A DNA stretch of 44,460 nt. Source: Candidatus Neomicrothrix sp. UBA2131. GTDB lineage: Bacteria; Actinomycetota; Acidimicrobiia; Acidimicrobiales; MedAcidi-G1. Below are positions 33,805 through 41,529 of the stretch, piece after piece. Under the pieces are notes generated by a model. It did not search any database. It was not told the DNA's origin and saw nothing but the letters and a program-made list of their open reading frames with translations. The position numbers were made by a program, and so were the translations under genes. Numbering within the stretch: position 1 is the stretch's first letter; each line of letters begins with the position of its first letter. Location: assembly GCA_002329075.1 (NCBI GenBank), contig DCXR01000045.1:1-44460 (forward strand). The letters are read 5' to 3'.

Positions 33805-33844
33805 GGGCGCGGGAACATTCCGTCCGGGCGTCACAGGCCGCCGC

Positions 33845-33850
33845 TACCCT
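33845..33850 (+). promoter_or_regulatory. Leaderless-type -10 element for clpP
   Basis: TACCCT lies 7 nt upstream of the ATG at 33858. Confidence 0.35.
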
Positions 33851-33857
33851 CCCCCGC

Positions 33858-34490
33858 ATGACCGAACCGAACGTGCCCGCACCTGTTCCTGCCTCCCTCG
33901 CCACCCCCTCCGCCGCCTCGGACCTCGACAGTGGCACCTCGGGTCGCTTCGACGTCTTCGATCGCCTCCTCAAGAACCGGGTGGTGTTCCTGGGCACCGA
34001 CGTGAACGACAACGTGGCAAACGAGCTCATAGCCCAGATGCTGTTCCTCGAGGCGCAGGACGCCGAGAAGCCGATATGGCTCTACATCAACTCACCCGGC
34101 GGGTCGGTCACAGCCGGCATGGCGATCTACGACACCATGCAGTTCGTCGGACCCGAGGTGGGCACCATCTGCATGGGCCTCGGCGCCTCGATGGCACAGT
34201 TCCTGCTGTGCGCCGGTGCCCCCGGCAAGCGTTACGCCCTACCCCACGCCAGGATCATGATGCACCAGCCCCTCGGCGGGGTCCAGGGCGACGCCTCCAT
34301 GATCGCAATCCAGGCCGAGCAGATGACCTACACGAAGAAGCAACTCCAGGAACGCATAGCCGAGCACACCGGCCAGTCGGTGGAGACGATCGAGGCCGAC
34401 AGCGACCGCGACCGCTGGTTCACATCCGAGGAAGCCTGCGAGTACGGAATCATCGACCAGGTGATCGTCCGACGCGGCGAGATGCACTGA
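33858..34490 (+). CDS. clpP: ATP-dependent Clp protease proteolytic subunit
   Basis: Serine peptidase that degrades proteins fed by Clp AAA+ unfoldases, including those tagged through the tmRNA at 40.7 kb. The 210-residue product contains the triad S111 (GLGASMAQFLL), H136 (RIMMHQPLGG) and D185 (DRDRWFTSEEA), with YINSPGGSVTAGMAIYDTM forming the oxyanion strand. The motif wording ASMAQFLL fits ClpP. About 25 N-terminal residues are low in complexity and probably include a propeptide. It stands alone, without a second clpP or clpX beside it, whereas actinobacteria usually have a clpP1-clpP2 pair. Any second copy would be elsewhere. Confidence 0.95.
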   Translation: MTEPNVPAPVPASLATPSAASDLDSGTSGRFDVFDRLLKNRVVFLGTDVNDNVANELIAQMLFLEAQDAEKPIWLYINSPGGSVTAGMAIYDTMQFVGPEVGTICMGLGASMAQFLLCAGAPGKRYALPHARIMMHQPLGGVQGDASMIAIQAEQMTYTKKQLQERIAEHTGQSVETIEADSDRDRWFTSEEACEYGIIDQVIVRRGEMH

Positions 34491-34513
34491 TCCGACCGGA
34501 ACCACAGTCCTCC

Positions 34514-34519
34514 TAGGCT
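34514..34519 (+). promoter_or_regulatory. -10 element for tRNA-Leu and probably the downstream c-di-GMP gene
   Basis: TAGGCT lies 7 nt before the first base of the tRNA gene (34527), so transcription would start at or near the mature 5' end. Confidence 0.45.
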
Positions 34520-34526
34520 GAACCCT

Positions 34527-34608
34527 GCGGACGTGGCGCAACTGGTAGACGCACCGGCTTTAGGAGCCGGCGCCGCAAGGCATGGGGGTTCGAGTCCCCC
34601 CGTCCGCA
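34527..34608 (+). tRNA. tRNA-Leu (UAG anticodon)
   Basis: An 82-base gene with the acceptor stem GCGGACG (34527-34533) pairing CGTCCGC (34601-34607) and discriminator A at 34608. The anticodon stem CCGGC/GCCGG encloses loop TTTAGGA, so the anticodon is TAG. A long variable arm and the T arm GGGGGTTCGAGTCCCCC identify a class II leucine tRNA. CCA is not encoded. The GTG start of a GGDEF/EAL gene begins at 34610, one base after the discriminator. Confidence 0.96.
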
Positions 34609-34609
34609 C

Positions 34610-37099
34610 GTGAGCGACATAGCCCTGCCCGAAGACGCGCCTGAGTCCGAGCCTGCACCCGGTCGCGCCTCCGACGACCGTGACCTGATCCGCCTGGTCG
34701 ATGCCAGCCCGACGGGAATGGCCCTGCTCGATGCCGACCTCCGCCTTCGCCACGCCAATGGGCGGTGGAGCGAGTTCACCGGCCAGTCGAACGAGGCGGC
34801 ATCCGGCGATGGCTGGCTCGACGCCATCGACACCGATGGCCGCGACGACTTCGTCGCGGCGGCCCGGCAGGCGCTCGCCGGGGATCGCGGGGTACGTGGA
34901 AGGCTCCGCCTGGTCACACCGAGCGACGACTTGCGTTGGATCGACCTGTCGATGACACCCCTCGGCGACGGGTCGGGTGGGTCCCTCCTGACCTTCGACG
35001 ACGTCACGGAAGAACTCGAGGAGGCTCGTCGCGCCCACGAGTTGACCCGTGTGCTCGAGGCCAGCCCGGACCTCGTCGCCGTCCTCGACTCGCTCGGCCG
35101 AACCGTGGTCTGGGCCAACGACGCATTCCAGCGCATCCTGCCCGGTACCCGGATGGCAGGCTCCCGCCTCCTTGCCCACCTCGACGGCTGGTCGCAGGCC
35201 CGCTACGCAGCCACCGCGCTGCCCGCCGTCCGTTCGGGTGGAACCTGGCGTGGTGAGTTGCGCTTCACAACGCAGGAGGAGGGTGCCGGTGAAACACTTC
35301 CCGTCTCGGCCGTGCTCGTCGCACACCGGGACTCCGACGGGCTCATAGAGGCGATCTCCCTGGTGGCCCGTGACCTGAGCGACCTCTATGCGGCCAGACA
35401 GCGGGTCGAGGCCACCGAGGTACGCCTGGCAGCCCTCGTCGAGCACGCCTCCGACCTTGTCTGCGTCGTCGGATCCGACGGGAGGATCGTGTACGCCAGC
35501 CCTGCGGTGGCCCGCGTCCTGGGCCTCGAGCCACTGGACCTCGAAGGGGTCCCCGTCGCCGACCTCGTCCACCCTGAGGACCTGGACCGGCTACTCGACC
35601 AGGTTCCCGACGTCGTAACGACTCCCGGCATGTCACCGGCCTTCGACGCCCGGGTGGCCCACACCGACGGCGGCTGGCGGCACATGGAGATCGTCGCCAC
35701 GAACCTCCTCGAGAACCCGGCGGTCGAGGGCATCGTCGTCAACGCCCGGGACGTGACAGAACGCGTCGAGGTGGCGGCCCAACTCGAGGAACGTGCCTTT
35801 CACGACGACCTGACCGGGCTCCCGAACCGCGCACTGCTCGTCGACCGGCTCCAGGATGCACTCCACCGGGCGTCCCGCCACCAACGGTCCGTCGGCGTGC
35901 TATTTCTCGACCTCGACCGGTTCAAGGTGGTCAACGACTCGCTCGGCCACGGAGCGGGCGACGACCTGCTCCGGGAGGTCGCCCGCCGCCTCGAGCGGAC
36001 GGTCCGCCCCGGCGACACCGTGGCACGCCTCGGCGGCGACGAGTTCGTGGTCGTCATCGGTGACATGCTCCGCCCCACCGATGCCCTCACCGCCGCCGAA
36101 CGGGTCCGTCGGTCGCTGGCACGACCGGTCGACCTGGGTGCCGAATCGACGGTGATCTCGACCAGCATCGGCATCGCCATCGCCCGTGGGGACGAATCCC
36201 CCGGCGATCTTCTCCGCGATGCCGACATCGCCATGTACCGGGCCAAGGAGCAGGGTCGCGACCGTGCCGAGTTGTTCGACGACAACCTCCGGGAACAGGC
36301 CGTCCGGCGGCACTCGGTGGGGCAGGAACTTCGGCTGGCGATCGACGCAGATAACATCGAGGTCTACTTCCAACCGATTGTGAGGATCGCCGACGGAGGG
36401 ATCGCCGGGGCCGAGGCCCTGGCCCGCATACGAGCGGAGACGGGCGAGTTGCTCCTCCCCGACCAGTTCATCGACATCGCCGAGGACAGCGGGACCATCG
36501 CCGAACTCGGCAGTCGGGTCCTCGTGCTCGCCCTGCAGTGCCTCTCGGCCTGGGGTCGACGGACCGACGAGCGCCTGACGATGGCCGTCAACGTGTCGGC
36601 CAGGCAGTTGGCGGACGCTGCTTTCCCCGGTGTGGTGGCCGACGCCCTGGAGGGCAGCGGCCTCGATCCGGCACGGGTGGCGCTCGAGTTCACCGAGAGC
36701 GCCCTCATCGCCGCCAATCCGGTCACCGAACGGGTACTCGACGACCTCACCGGCCTCGGCGTGCGCATCGGCCTGGACGACTTCGGAACCGGCTTCTCGT
36801 CACTCGCCTACCTCAAGCGGTTCCCCATCGACTTCCTCAAGATCGACCGTTCGTTCGTTGCCGGACTCGGTGACGACGACGGCGACGCGGCGATCGTCGC
36901 CGGCACCATCGCACTGGCCCACAGCATGGGGCTCCAGGTCGTGGCGGAGGGCGTCGAAACTGAAGACCAACTGGACCGCCTGCGTCGTCTCCACTGTGAC
37001 CTGGCGCAGGGCTACCACTTCTCCGAGCCGGTGACGGACGCCGAGTTCGACCGGTTCCTCGGCCGCACCTGGACTCCGAGCAGCGTGTCGCCAAACTAG
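34610..37099 (+). CDS. PAS-PAS-PAS-GGDEF-EAL cyclic-di-GMP enzyme
   Basis: The 829-residue cytosolic protein has three PAS-like sensor domains (about 25-135, 140-258 and 270-385). A GGDEF domain follows with an intact GGDEF at 475-479 and an RxxD product-inhibition site (R466-D469) five residues before it. An EAL domain carries EAL at 602-604, NVSARQL, DDFGTGFSSL (723-732) and VVAEGVE (777-783). Both the cyclase and phosphodiesterase look competent, so its net effect on c-di-GMP must depend on PAS signals. No membrane span is seen. GTG 34610 is the only usual start before the first PAS domain; it has no room for a ribosome site because tRNA-Leu ends at 34608. Its stop shares CTAG with rdgB. 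Confidence 0.92.
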   Translation: MSDIALPEDAPESEPAPGRASDDRDLIRLVDASPTGMALLDADLRLRHANGRWSEFTGQSNEAASGDGWLDAIDTDGRDDFVAAARQALAGDRGVRGRLRLVTPSDDLRWIDLSMTPLGDGSGGSLLTFDDVTEELEEARRAHELTRVLEASPDLVAVLDSLGRTVVWANDAFQRILPGTRMAGSRLLAHLDGWSQARYAATALPAVRSGGTWRGELRFTTQEEGAGETLPVSAVLVAHRDSDGLIEAISLVARDLSDLYAARQRVEATEVRLAALVEHASDLVCVVGSDGRIVYASPAVARVLGLEPLDLEGVPVADLVHPEDLDRLLDQVPDVVTTPGMSPAFDARVAHTDGGWRHMEIVATNLLENPAVEGIVVNARDVTERVEVAAQLEERAFHDDLTGLPNRALLVDRLQDALHRASRHQRSVGVLFLDLDRFKVVNDSLGHGAGDDLLREVARRLERTVRPGDTVARLGGDEFVVVIGDMLRPTDALTAAERVRRSLARPVDLGAESTVISTSIGIAIARGDESPGDLLRDADIAMYRAKEQGRDRAELFDDNLREQAVRRHSVGQELRLAIDADNIEVYFQPIVRIADGGIAGAEALARIRAETGELLLPDQFIDIAEDSGTIAELGSRVLVLALQCLSAWGRRTDERLTMAVNVSARQLADAAFPGVVADALEGSGLDPARVALEFTESALIAANPVTERVLDDLTGLGVRIGLDDFGTGFSSLAYLKRFPIDFLKIDRSFVAGLGDDDGDAAIVAGTIALAHSMGLQVVAEGVETEDQLDRLRRLHCDLAQGYHFSEPVTDAEFDRFLGRTWTPSSVSPN

Positions 37100-37701
37100 G
37101 CGCCTTCGCCGACGGGTCCTCTGGCCAGCTTCAACTCCAGGCTGCGAAACGCCCTTCCGCGATGTGAGAGGGCGTGCTTTTCGTCGCCCATCTCGGCGAA
37201 CGTGCGGCCGTCGCCCTCGACGGGTATGAACACGGGGTCGTAGCCGAAGCCGCCCTCGCCGCGGGCGTGTTCGGCAATCCGCCCCTCCACCGTGCCGGTG
37301 GCGTACACCTCGGAGCCGTCGGGGTGGCGTACCAGGGCGACGGTCCGGAAGCGTGCCGTTCGACGTCCCGGGTCGATCCCGACCAATGCCGAAAGCAGGC
37401 GCTCCACGTTGTCGGTGTAGGTGGCGTGCTCGCCGGCGAACCGTGCGGAGTGAACGCCAGGTGCGCCGCCGAGGGCATCCACCTCGAGGCCGGTGTCGTC
37501 AGCCACGGCTGCAGCGCCACTTGTCGTGCAGGCCGCCACTGCCTTCAGTCGGGCGTTGTCGAGCAGGGTCTCGCCGTCCTCGACCACCTCGCCGAGGTCT
37601 GCGGGCCTGGGCAGCAACTCGAAGGCCTCCCCCAGGACCTGGGCGATCTCGGCCAGCTTGTGGGGGTTGGCGGTGGCCGCCACCAGGCGGATGGGCACCA
37701 T
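37096..37701 (-). CDS. rdgB: XTP/dITP pyrophosphatase (RdgB/HAM1)
   Basis: Hydrolyses non-canonical dITP, dXTP and ITP to monophosphates, keeping damaged purines out of DNA and RNA. The 201-residue protein starts LVAATANPHKLAEI, the substrate-binding motif SxNxxKxxE in a T-A-N-P form. It contains VADDTGLEVDALGGAPGVHSARFAGEHA with the catalytic acidic residues, GGFGYDPVFIP and the C-terminal SHRGRAF (179-185). It is 8 nt downstream of rph, the same order as rphA-rdgB in M. tuberculosis, and probably cotranscribed. The TAG stop overlaps the TAG of the convergent c-di-GMP gene in CTAG. Confidence 0.95.
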   Translation of the reverse strand: MVPIRLVAATANPHKLAEIAQVLGEAFELLPRPADLGEVVEDGETLLDNARLKAVAACTTSGAAAVADDTGLEVDALGGAPGVHSARFAGEHATYTDNVERLLSALVGIDPGRRTARFRTVALVRHPDGSEVYATGTVEGRIAEHARGEGGFGYDPVFIPVEGDGRTFAEMGDEKHALSHRGRAFRSLELKLARGPVGEGA

Positions 37702-37709
37702 TTGGCGGG

Positions 37710-38429
37710 TCAGGTCCTCGCCGGCGGTGGATCAGCCAGCAACGCCCGCTGGGCTTCGGCGATCTCGGCGATGCCGCCGGTGGCAAGGTCGACGAGCGCA
37801 TCGAGTTGGGCACGGTCGAATGCCTCACCCTCGGCGGTTCCCTGCACCTCGACGAACCGGCCCGACCCGGTCATGACCACGTTGAAGTCGACCTCCGCCG
37901 TCGAATCCTCGACATACGGCAGGTCCAGCCGGGGCTCACCCTCGACGATGCCTACCGAGACGGCGGCCAGTTGGTCGGTGAGCGGGTTGGCGGCCAGGTC
38001 ACCGGAGACGACCAGGCGCTCGAGGGCGTCGTGCAGGGCGACGAAGCCGCCGCAGATGGAGGCGGTTCGGGTACCACCATCGGCCTGGATGACGTCGCAG
38101 TCGACCGTGACCTCTCGCTCTCCCAACACCTCGAGGTCGCAGACTGCTCGCAGCGACCGGGCGATGAGGCGCTGGATCTCCTGACTGCGGCCCGAGACCC
38201 GGCGGCGGATCCGCTCGTTGCTGGATCCCGGAAGCATCGAGTACTCGGCGGTGACCCACCCCTTGTCCGTGTCCTTCAGCCAGCGCGGTACGCCGTCCCC
38301 GATCGAGGCCGTGCACAACACCCGGGTGCGCCCGAACGCCACCAGGCACGAGCCGTCGGCGGCATCGGTGAAGTCACGCTCGAACGAAAAGGGGCGAAGT
38401 TCATCGTTTCGGCGTCCATCGGGTCGCAT
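37710..38429 (-). CDS. rph: Ribonuclease PH
   Basis: Phosphorolytic 3'-5' exoribonuclease that trims tRNA 3' ends; relevant here because tRNA genes in this window may lack encoded CCA. The 239-residue protein has RPDGRRNDELRPF at the N-terminus, GRTRVLCTASIGDGVPRWL, EYSMLPGSSNERIRRRVSGRSQEIQRLIARSLRAV with the Arg-rich phosphate site, and DCDVIQADGGTRTASICGGFVAL. All are hallmarks of RNase PH. ATG 38429 is chosen because it gives the usual N-terminus. It lies 61 nt downstream of cysM and 8 nt upstream of rdgB. Confidence 0.95.
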   Translation of the reverse strand: MRPDGRRNDELRPFSFERDFTDAADGSCLVAFGRTRVLCTASIGDGVPRWLKDTDKGWVTAEYSMLPGSSNERIRRRVSGRSQEIQRLIARSLRAVCDLEVLGEREVTVDCDVIQADGGTRTASICGGFVALHDALERLVVSGDLAANPLTDQLAAVSVGIVEGEPRLDLPYVEDSTAEVDFNVVMTGSGRFVEVQGTAEGEAFDRAQLDALVDLATGGIAEIAEAQRALLADPPPART

Positions 38430-38490
38430 CAGGATCGTTCCTCGGGTTTCTGGGGATTGTTCGGGTGAAGACGACCTGGGGGTCAGCGAC

Positions 38491-39450
38491 CTAGAAGTAG
38501 AGGATCGCGCCGGCGTTGGCGACGGCTTCGTCCAGGTCGGCTGTCCATGCGCCCGTGGAAAGGTACTTCCATCCGGCGTCGCTGGCGACCAAGACGATTG
38601 TGGCCTGCTCGGCGTCGTCGAGGCTCTCCGACACCTTGAGGGCACCGGCCAGGACGGCGCCTGCCGAGATGCCGACGAAGATCCCACACTCGTCGGCGAG
38701 GCGTCGGGTGCACTCGAGGGACTCGAGGGGTCGGACGATGCGCTTGCCGTCGAGCAGGTCGTTGCCACCCCACTTCTCGAAGATGGGTGGGATGTAGCCG
38801 TCGTCGAGGCTGCGTAGGCCCTGGACCATCTCGCCAGAAGGCGGCTCGACGGCCAGCACCTGCACCTCGGGTCGCTGCTCCTTGAGGTAGGTGCCCACGC
38901 CCATCAGGGTGCCGCTGGTGCCGAGGCCGGCGACGAAGTGTGTGATGTCGGGTACGTCTGCGAGGATCTCCGGTCCGGTGGTCTCGTAGTGGACCCGCGG
39001 ATTGGCCTCGTTGGCGTACTGGTAGAGGAAGACCCAGTCGGGGTTTTCGTCGGCCAGTTGACGGGCGAGACGGACGGCGCCGTTGGAGCCCTCGTCGCCG
39101 GGTGAGGAGATGATCTCGGCGCCGAACACCTTGAGCATCTGCCGCCTCTCGACGGAGACGTTCTCGGGAAGGACGACCTTGATCGGGTATCCGCGTATTC
39201 GGGCGATCATCGCCAGGGCGATGCCGGTGTTGCCCGATGACGGCTCGATGATCGTCCTGCCGGGGGCAAGGGTTCCGTCGGACTCGGCCTCTTCGACCAT
39301 CGCCTTGGCGATGCGGTCCTTCACCGATCCGGCGGGGTTCTGGCCCTCGAGCTTGATGAGGATTCGGGCCCCGGGGTGGGGGCTGAGCGCGCTGATGTCG
39401 ACCATCGGGGTGTCGCCGATGAGGTCGAGCACCGAGGAGTGGACGGTCAT
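38491..39450 (-). CDS. cysM: Cysteine synthase of the CysM (O-phosphoserine-dependent) type
   Basis: PLP enzyme that forms cysteine. The 319-residue protein has the Schiff-base lysine K44 in PAGSVKDR, the SSGNTG phosphate-cup motif near residue 72 and the glycine loop GLGTSGTLMG. The sequence GPEILADVPDITHFVAGLGTSGTLMG and the C-terminal ASDAGWKYLSTGAW closely follow M. tuberculosis CysM. GLRSLDDGY retains the arginine that in CysM binds the phosphate of O-phosphoserine. CysM there uses a thiocarboxylated CysO protein as sulfur donor, with Mec releasing cysteine. Mec is next door, but cysO is not. A palindrome-like site lies upstream at 39502-39532. CysK-like activity with free sulfide remains possible. 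Confidence 0.92.
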   Translation of the reverse strand: MTVHSSVLDLIGDTPMVDISALSPHPGARILIKLEGQNPAGSVKDRIAKAMVEEAESDGTLAPGRTIIEPSSGNTGIALAMIARIRGYPIKVVLPENVSVERRQMLKVFGAEIISSPGDEGSNGAVRLARQLADENPDWVFLYQYANEANPRVHYETTGPEILADVPDITHFVAGLGTSGTLMGVGTYLKEQRPEVQVLAVEPPSGEMVQGLRSLDDGYIPPIFEKWGGNDLLDGKRIVRPLESLECTRRLADECGIFVGISAGAVLAGALKVSESLDDAEQATIVLVASDAGWKYLSTGAWTADLDEAVANAGAILYF

Positions 39451-39501
39451 GGCAGGCAGGGCTCCGGTAATGCCGCTTCGGCTTGGGTTCTGGGCTTGGC
39501 T

Positions 39502-39532
39502 CTAAATCCGACTGAACTGGTCGGGATTCTAG
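39502..39532 (-). promoter_or_regulatory. Candidate Rrf2/CymR-like operator upstream of cysM
   Basis: CCGAC (39508-39512) and GTCGG (39520-39524) form a perfect 5-7-5 dyad within a wider, slightly offset symmetry, CTAAATCCGAC to GTCGGGATTCTAG. This resembles operators of Rrf2-family cysteine or Fe-S regulators. It lies 52-82 bp upstream of cysM, partly over the end of mec, so cysM may have its own regulated promoter. The regulator is inferred. Confidence 0.4.
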
Positions 39533-40002
39533 CCGGACCCGCTGCCGTCCTCCACCACAACCTCCACCTCGGTGATGTCGCCGTCGAGAATCCGGAAGGC
39601 CCGCAACACCGGGTCCGGGTACTCGAGCGACACGATGATGAAGACCCAGGTACCGAAGGGGTCGCAGTGGGCGGCATCTGCCACGTCGGTCGGCGAGGGG
39701 TACGCCTGTGTGTGCGGATGGCTGTGCATCACCCCGACCAGCACGGCTCCCGCCTGGTCCACGATGCGCTCGACGTCGAGTTGCTCCCGCCCGTCGAGGA
39801 GGTAGCGCTTCCTCGACTCGGCGGCATTGCGCATCGGAAAGAACCGGTCGGCCAGGGGGCCGTCCGCCTGGTCCCCGAGTGGGCCTGCGAACAGCCCACA
39901 CGCCTCGAGGGGCTCGCCGACACGGGCATGGGCGACCATCGCAGCGTGGACATCGCCTCCGATGTGCAGTCGTTCATCGGGCATGGGAGCGAGGCTAACC
40001 AT
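39529..40002 (-). CDS. mec: JAMM/Mov34 metallopeptidase (Mec type)
   Basis: Zinc peptidase that, in M. tuberculosis, cleaves cysteine from the C-terminus of the sulfur-carrier CysO. The ~157-residue protein has the JAMM motif H-S-H-P-x7-S-x-x-D (MHSHPHTQAYPSPTDVADA) and an upstream acidic residue in EPLEACGLFAG. It is followed by cysM, as in the mycobacterial mec-cysO-cysM cluster, but without cysO. Start choice: ATG 40002 (MVSLAPMPDERL) has a GGCGGG-like stretch upstream; ATG 39984 is an alternative six residues later. It is divergent from smpB, 27 nt away. Confidence 0.88.
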   Translation of the reverse strand: MVSLAPMPDERLHIGGDVHAAMVAHARVGEPLEACGLFAGPLGDQADGPLADRFFPMRNAAESRKRYLLDGREQLDVERIVDQAGAVLVGVMHSHPHTQAYPSPTDVADAAHCDPFGTWVFIIVSLEYPDPVLRAFRILDGDITEVEVVVEDGSGSG

Positions 40003-40017
40003 GTCACCCGCCACCGG

Positions 40018-40023
40018 TACGCT
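40018..40023 (+). promoter_or_regulatory. Leaderless-type -10 element for smpB
   Basis: TACGCT lies 6 nt upstream of the ATG at 40030, in the 27-nt gap to the divergent mec gene. Confidence 0.35.
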
Positions 40024-40029
40024 CGCCGG

Positions 40030-40542
40030 ATGAGAGCGAACTCCGACAGGAAGCCCGGGTCCGGGCCCTCCGACTCCCGGGATCGCGTGGTTGCAACCAA
40101 CCGCCAGGCTCGACGGAACTTCGAGGTCATCGACACATGGGAGGCCGGCCTGGTGCTCCGTGGAGGCGAGGTCAAGTCGCTGCGTGAATCGAAGGTGCAG
40201 ATCGCCGAGGCGTTCGGCCGCTTCGATGGCGGCGAGCTCTGGCTGCTGGGCCTGCACATCTCTCCATGGGCCACCAGCGGCTCTGCCGAGACATCGGGCC
40301 ACGACCCCGACCGACCCAAGAAGCTGCTCCTCCACCGGGCCGAGATCCGGCGCATACACGATCGCGTGCAGCGGGAGGGGCTCACCGTGATCGCCCTTTC
40401 GCTCTACTTCTCCAACGGACGGGCGAAGGTCGAGTTGGCGCTGGCCCGTGGCCGGGGGCACGCCGACAAGCGGCAGGCGATCGCCGAACGGGAGGCCGCC
40501 CGTGAGGCCGACCGTGCGATCGCCCGCAACCGTCGGCGTTGA
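40030..40542 (+). CDS. smpB: SsrA-binding protein SmpB
   Basis: Binds tmRNA and brings it to stalled ribosomes in trans-translation. The 170-residue protein has the oligonucleotide-binding barrel with VVATNRQARRNFEVIDTWEAGLVLRGGEVKSLR, the family-typical GLHISPW, RPKKLLLHRAEIRRI and the basic C-terminal tail ending READRAIARNRRR. Residues ahead of VVATNRQ are disordered and Ser/Arg-rich. ATG 40030 fits the family; the longer frame upstream is the antisense of mec. It is followed 118 nt later by its RNA partner ssrA on the same strand. Confidence 0.96.
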   Translation: MRANSDRKPGSGPSDSRDRVVATNRQARRNFEVIDTWEAGLVLRGGEVKSLRESKVQIAEAFGRFDGGELWLLGLHISPWATSGSAETSGHDPDRPKKLLLHRAEIRRIHDRVQREGLTVIALSLYFSNGRAKVELALARGRGHADKRQAIAEREAAREADRAIARNRRR

Positions 40543-40585
40543 GCAGAGTTTCCAGCACTGTCACAGGACACCGGTAACCTGTACC

Positions 40586-40603
40586 TGCGGGATTGCTCCC
40601 GCA
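40586..40603 (+). terminator. Hairpin after smpB
   Basis: TGCGGGA and TCCCGCA form a 7-bp stem with a 4-nt TTGC loop, 44 nt after the smpB stop. No T-run follows. It may end the smpB transcript or be processed ahead of tmRNA. Confidence 0.45.
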
Positions 40604-40660
40604 TGATCCTTGACAAGCGAGCACACCCAGCACCGGGTGGCCCACGGGCCGCCCACCCAT

Positions 40661-41049
40661 GGGGCTGATCGGTTTCGACGCCGACGTTTCGTGGACGTTA
40701 CGTGCGACCGGAGTTGCCCAGACTCCCAAAACGGGGCACCAACAGAGACGCCAACACGGACGATCTCGCTCTCGCCGCCTGACCTAGTCAGGCAGTAGAG
40801 AGTCATCGCGACCGGTGACGGCACGCGGGGCCGGTCCACTGCAGCCCGGCAACAGAAGCAGTGGAGACCGCAGGGACAGACCGCTGACGGCGTGAAAGAA
40901 CGCTGACCCGGGGGAAAGACCCCGTGGCCGGGCCCTCGGGCCCATCCGACCCGGCGGTGCGGCAGCCAGGAGCCGCAGACTCGGGAATGGTCGTAGCGCG
41001 AGCGCTCACCCGTCGACGGACGGGGGTTCGATTCCCCCCAGCTCCACCA
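40661..41049 (+). ncRNA. ssrA: Transfer-messenger RNA (tmRNA)
   Basis: Rescues stalled ribosomes and tags the incomplete protein for ClpP-type proteases. The 389-base gene begins GGGGCTGATCGGTTTCGACG and ends with the T arm GGGGGTTCGATTCCCCCC and the acceptor AGCTCCACCA, CCA encoded at 41047-41049. The 5' GGGGCT pairs with AGCTCC (one G-U). The reading frame most likely resumes at GCC 40751 and encodes ANTDDLALAA before TGA at 40781-40783; the ALAA end is the usual ClpXP degron. Pseudoknot-forming GC segments follow. It follows smpB, its protein partner. The resume codon is inferred from the tag pattern. Confidence 0.95.
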
Positions 41050-41052
41050 AGG

Positions 41053-41089
41053 CGTGTTCGCAGTTTTCGCGTGCACGTGTTCGCAGTTT
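41053..41089. repeat. 14-bp direct repeat just after ssrA
   Basis: CGTGTTCGCAGTTT occurs at 41053-41066 and again at 41076-41089, beginning 4 nt past the tmRNA CCA end. It may be a residue of an integration event at the ssrA 3' end or a chance duplication. Confidence 0.6.
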
Positions 41090-41093
41090 CGAG

Positions 41094-41120
41094 AAGGCAG
41101 CGCTCCTGGCGCTGCCTTTT
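41094..41120 (+). terminator. Intrinsic terminator of tmRNA
   Basis: GGCAGCGC (41096-41103) and GCGCTGCC (41109-41116) form a perfect 8-bp stem with a 5-nt loop, followed by TTTT (41117-41120). With two flanking A-T pairs this is a classical rho-independent terminator about 45 nt downstream of ssrA. Confidence 0.85.
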
Positions 41121-41149
41121 CGGGTTTTCGGCGGGTGTGTGGACTCTCT

Positions 41150-41308
41150 GTCGTGTCTCGCCTCCTCAGAAGCACGTTTGGGTAGTCGGGTGCTGAGCAC
41201 AAGCGCAGCACTGATTGTGCCGTAGGTGGCGAAACCAATTGCTAGTGGCGTGAGCGATCCATCGATAGCTCGGTCGACGACGCCGGCGAGTAGGGCTCCG
41301 CAAATGCC
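41150..41308 (-). pseudogene. Possible remnant of a membrane protein C-terminus
   Basis: On the minus strand a ~53-residue stretch reads GICGALLAGVV, then a hydrophobic run LTPLAIGFATYGTISAALVLSTRLP and a basic/acidic tail. It looks like the last two helices of a transporter such as an MFS protein. There is no sensible start, the frame runs into unrelated sequence on both sides and its wider frame crosses the tmRNA gene. I take it as decayed coding DNA, with low confidence. Confidence 0.3.
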
Positions 41309-41370
41309 ACGAGCGCGGCTATGTGAACATCGACCACCTCGAAGCCGCCACCGCCCGGGAGAACACCTTA

Positions 41371-41397
41371 GAAATGCTGGAAATGCTGGAAATGCTG
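41371..41397. repeat. Three perfect 9-bp tandem repeats
   Basis: GAAATGCTG occurs three times in a row (41371-41379, 41380-41388, 41389-41397). A multiple of three, it would keep frame (EML repeat) if the region were coding, but no convincing gene holds it. Confidence 0.85.
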
Positions 41398-41529
41398 AGC
41401 CTGAAGAAGAACATCGCGTTGCGCGACAAACGGATCGGCGAACTGCCAGTCGGTGATGGTCAATGTCGGCTGGGCGAACGCACGAGGGGTCTGGGAGAGT
41501 GGGGTTGTGGATGACGCCGGAGACGGGCG

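Larger units (their letters stand above)
41121..41529. other. ~410-base stretch without an intact gene
   Basis: Between the tmRNA terminator and the sulfatase start I see only the possible membrane-protein remnant, a triple 9-bp repeat and a short meaningless frame (41323-41514). Base composition is lower in GC than elsewhere in the window. It looks like the scar of insertion and decay at the ssrA locus. Confidence 0.55.
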
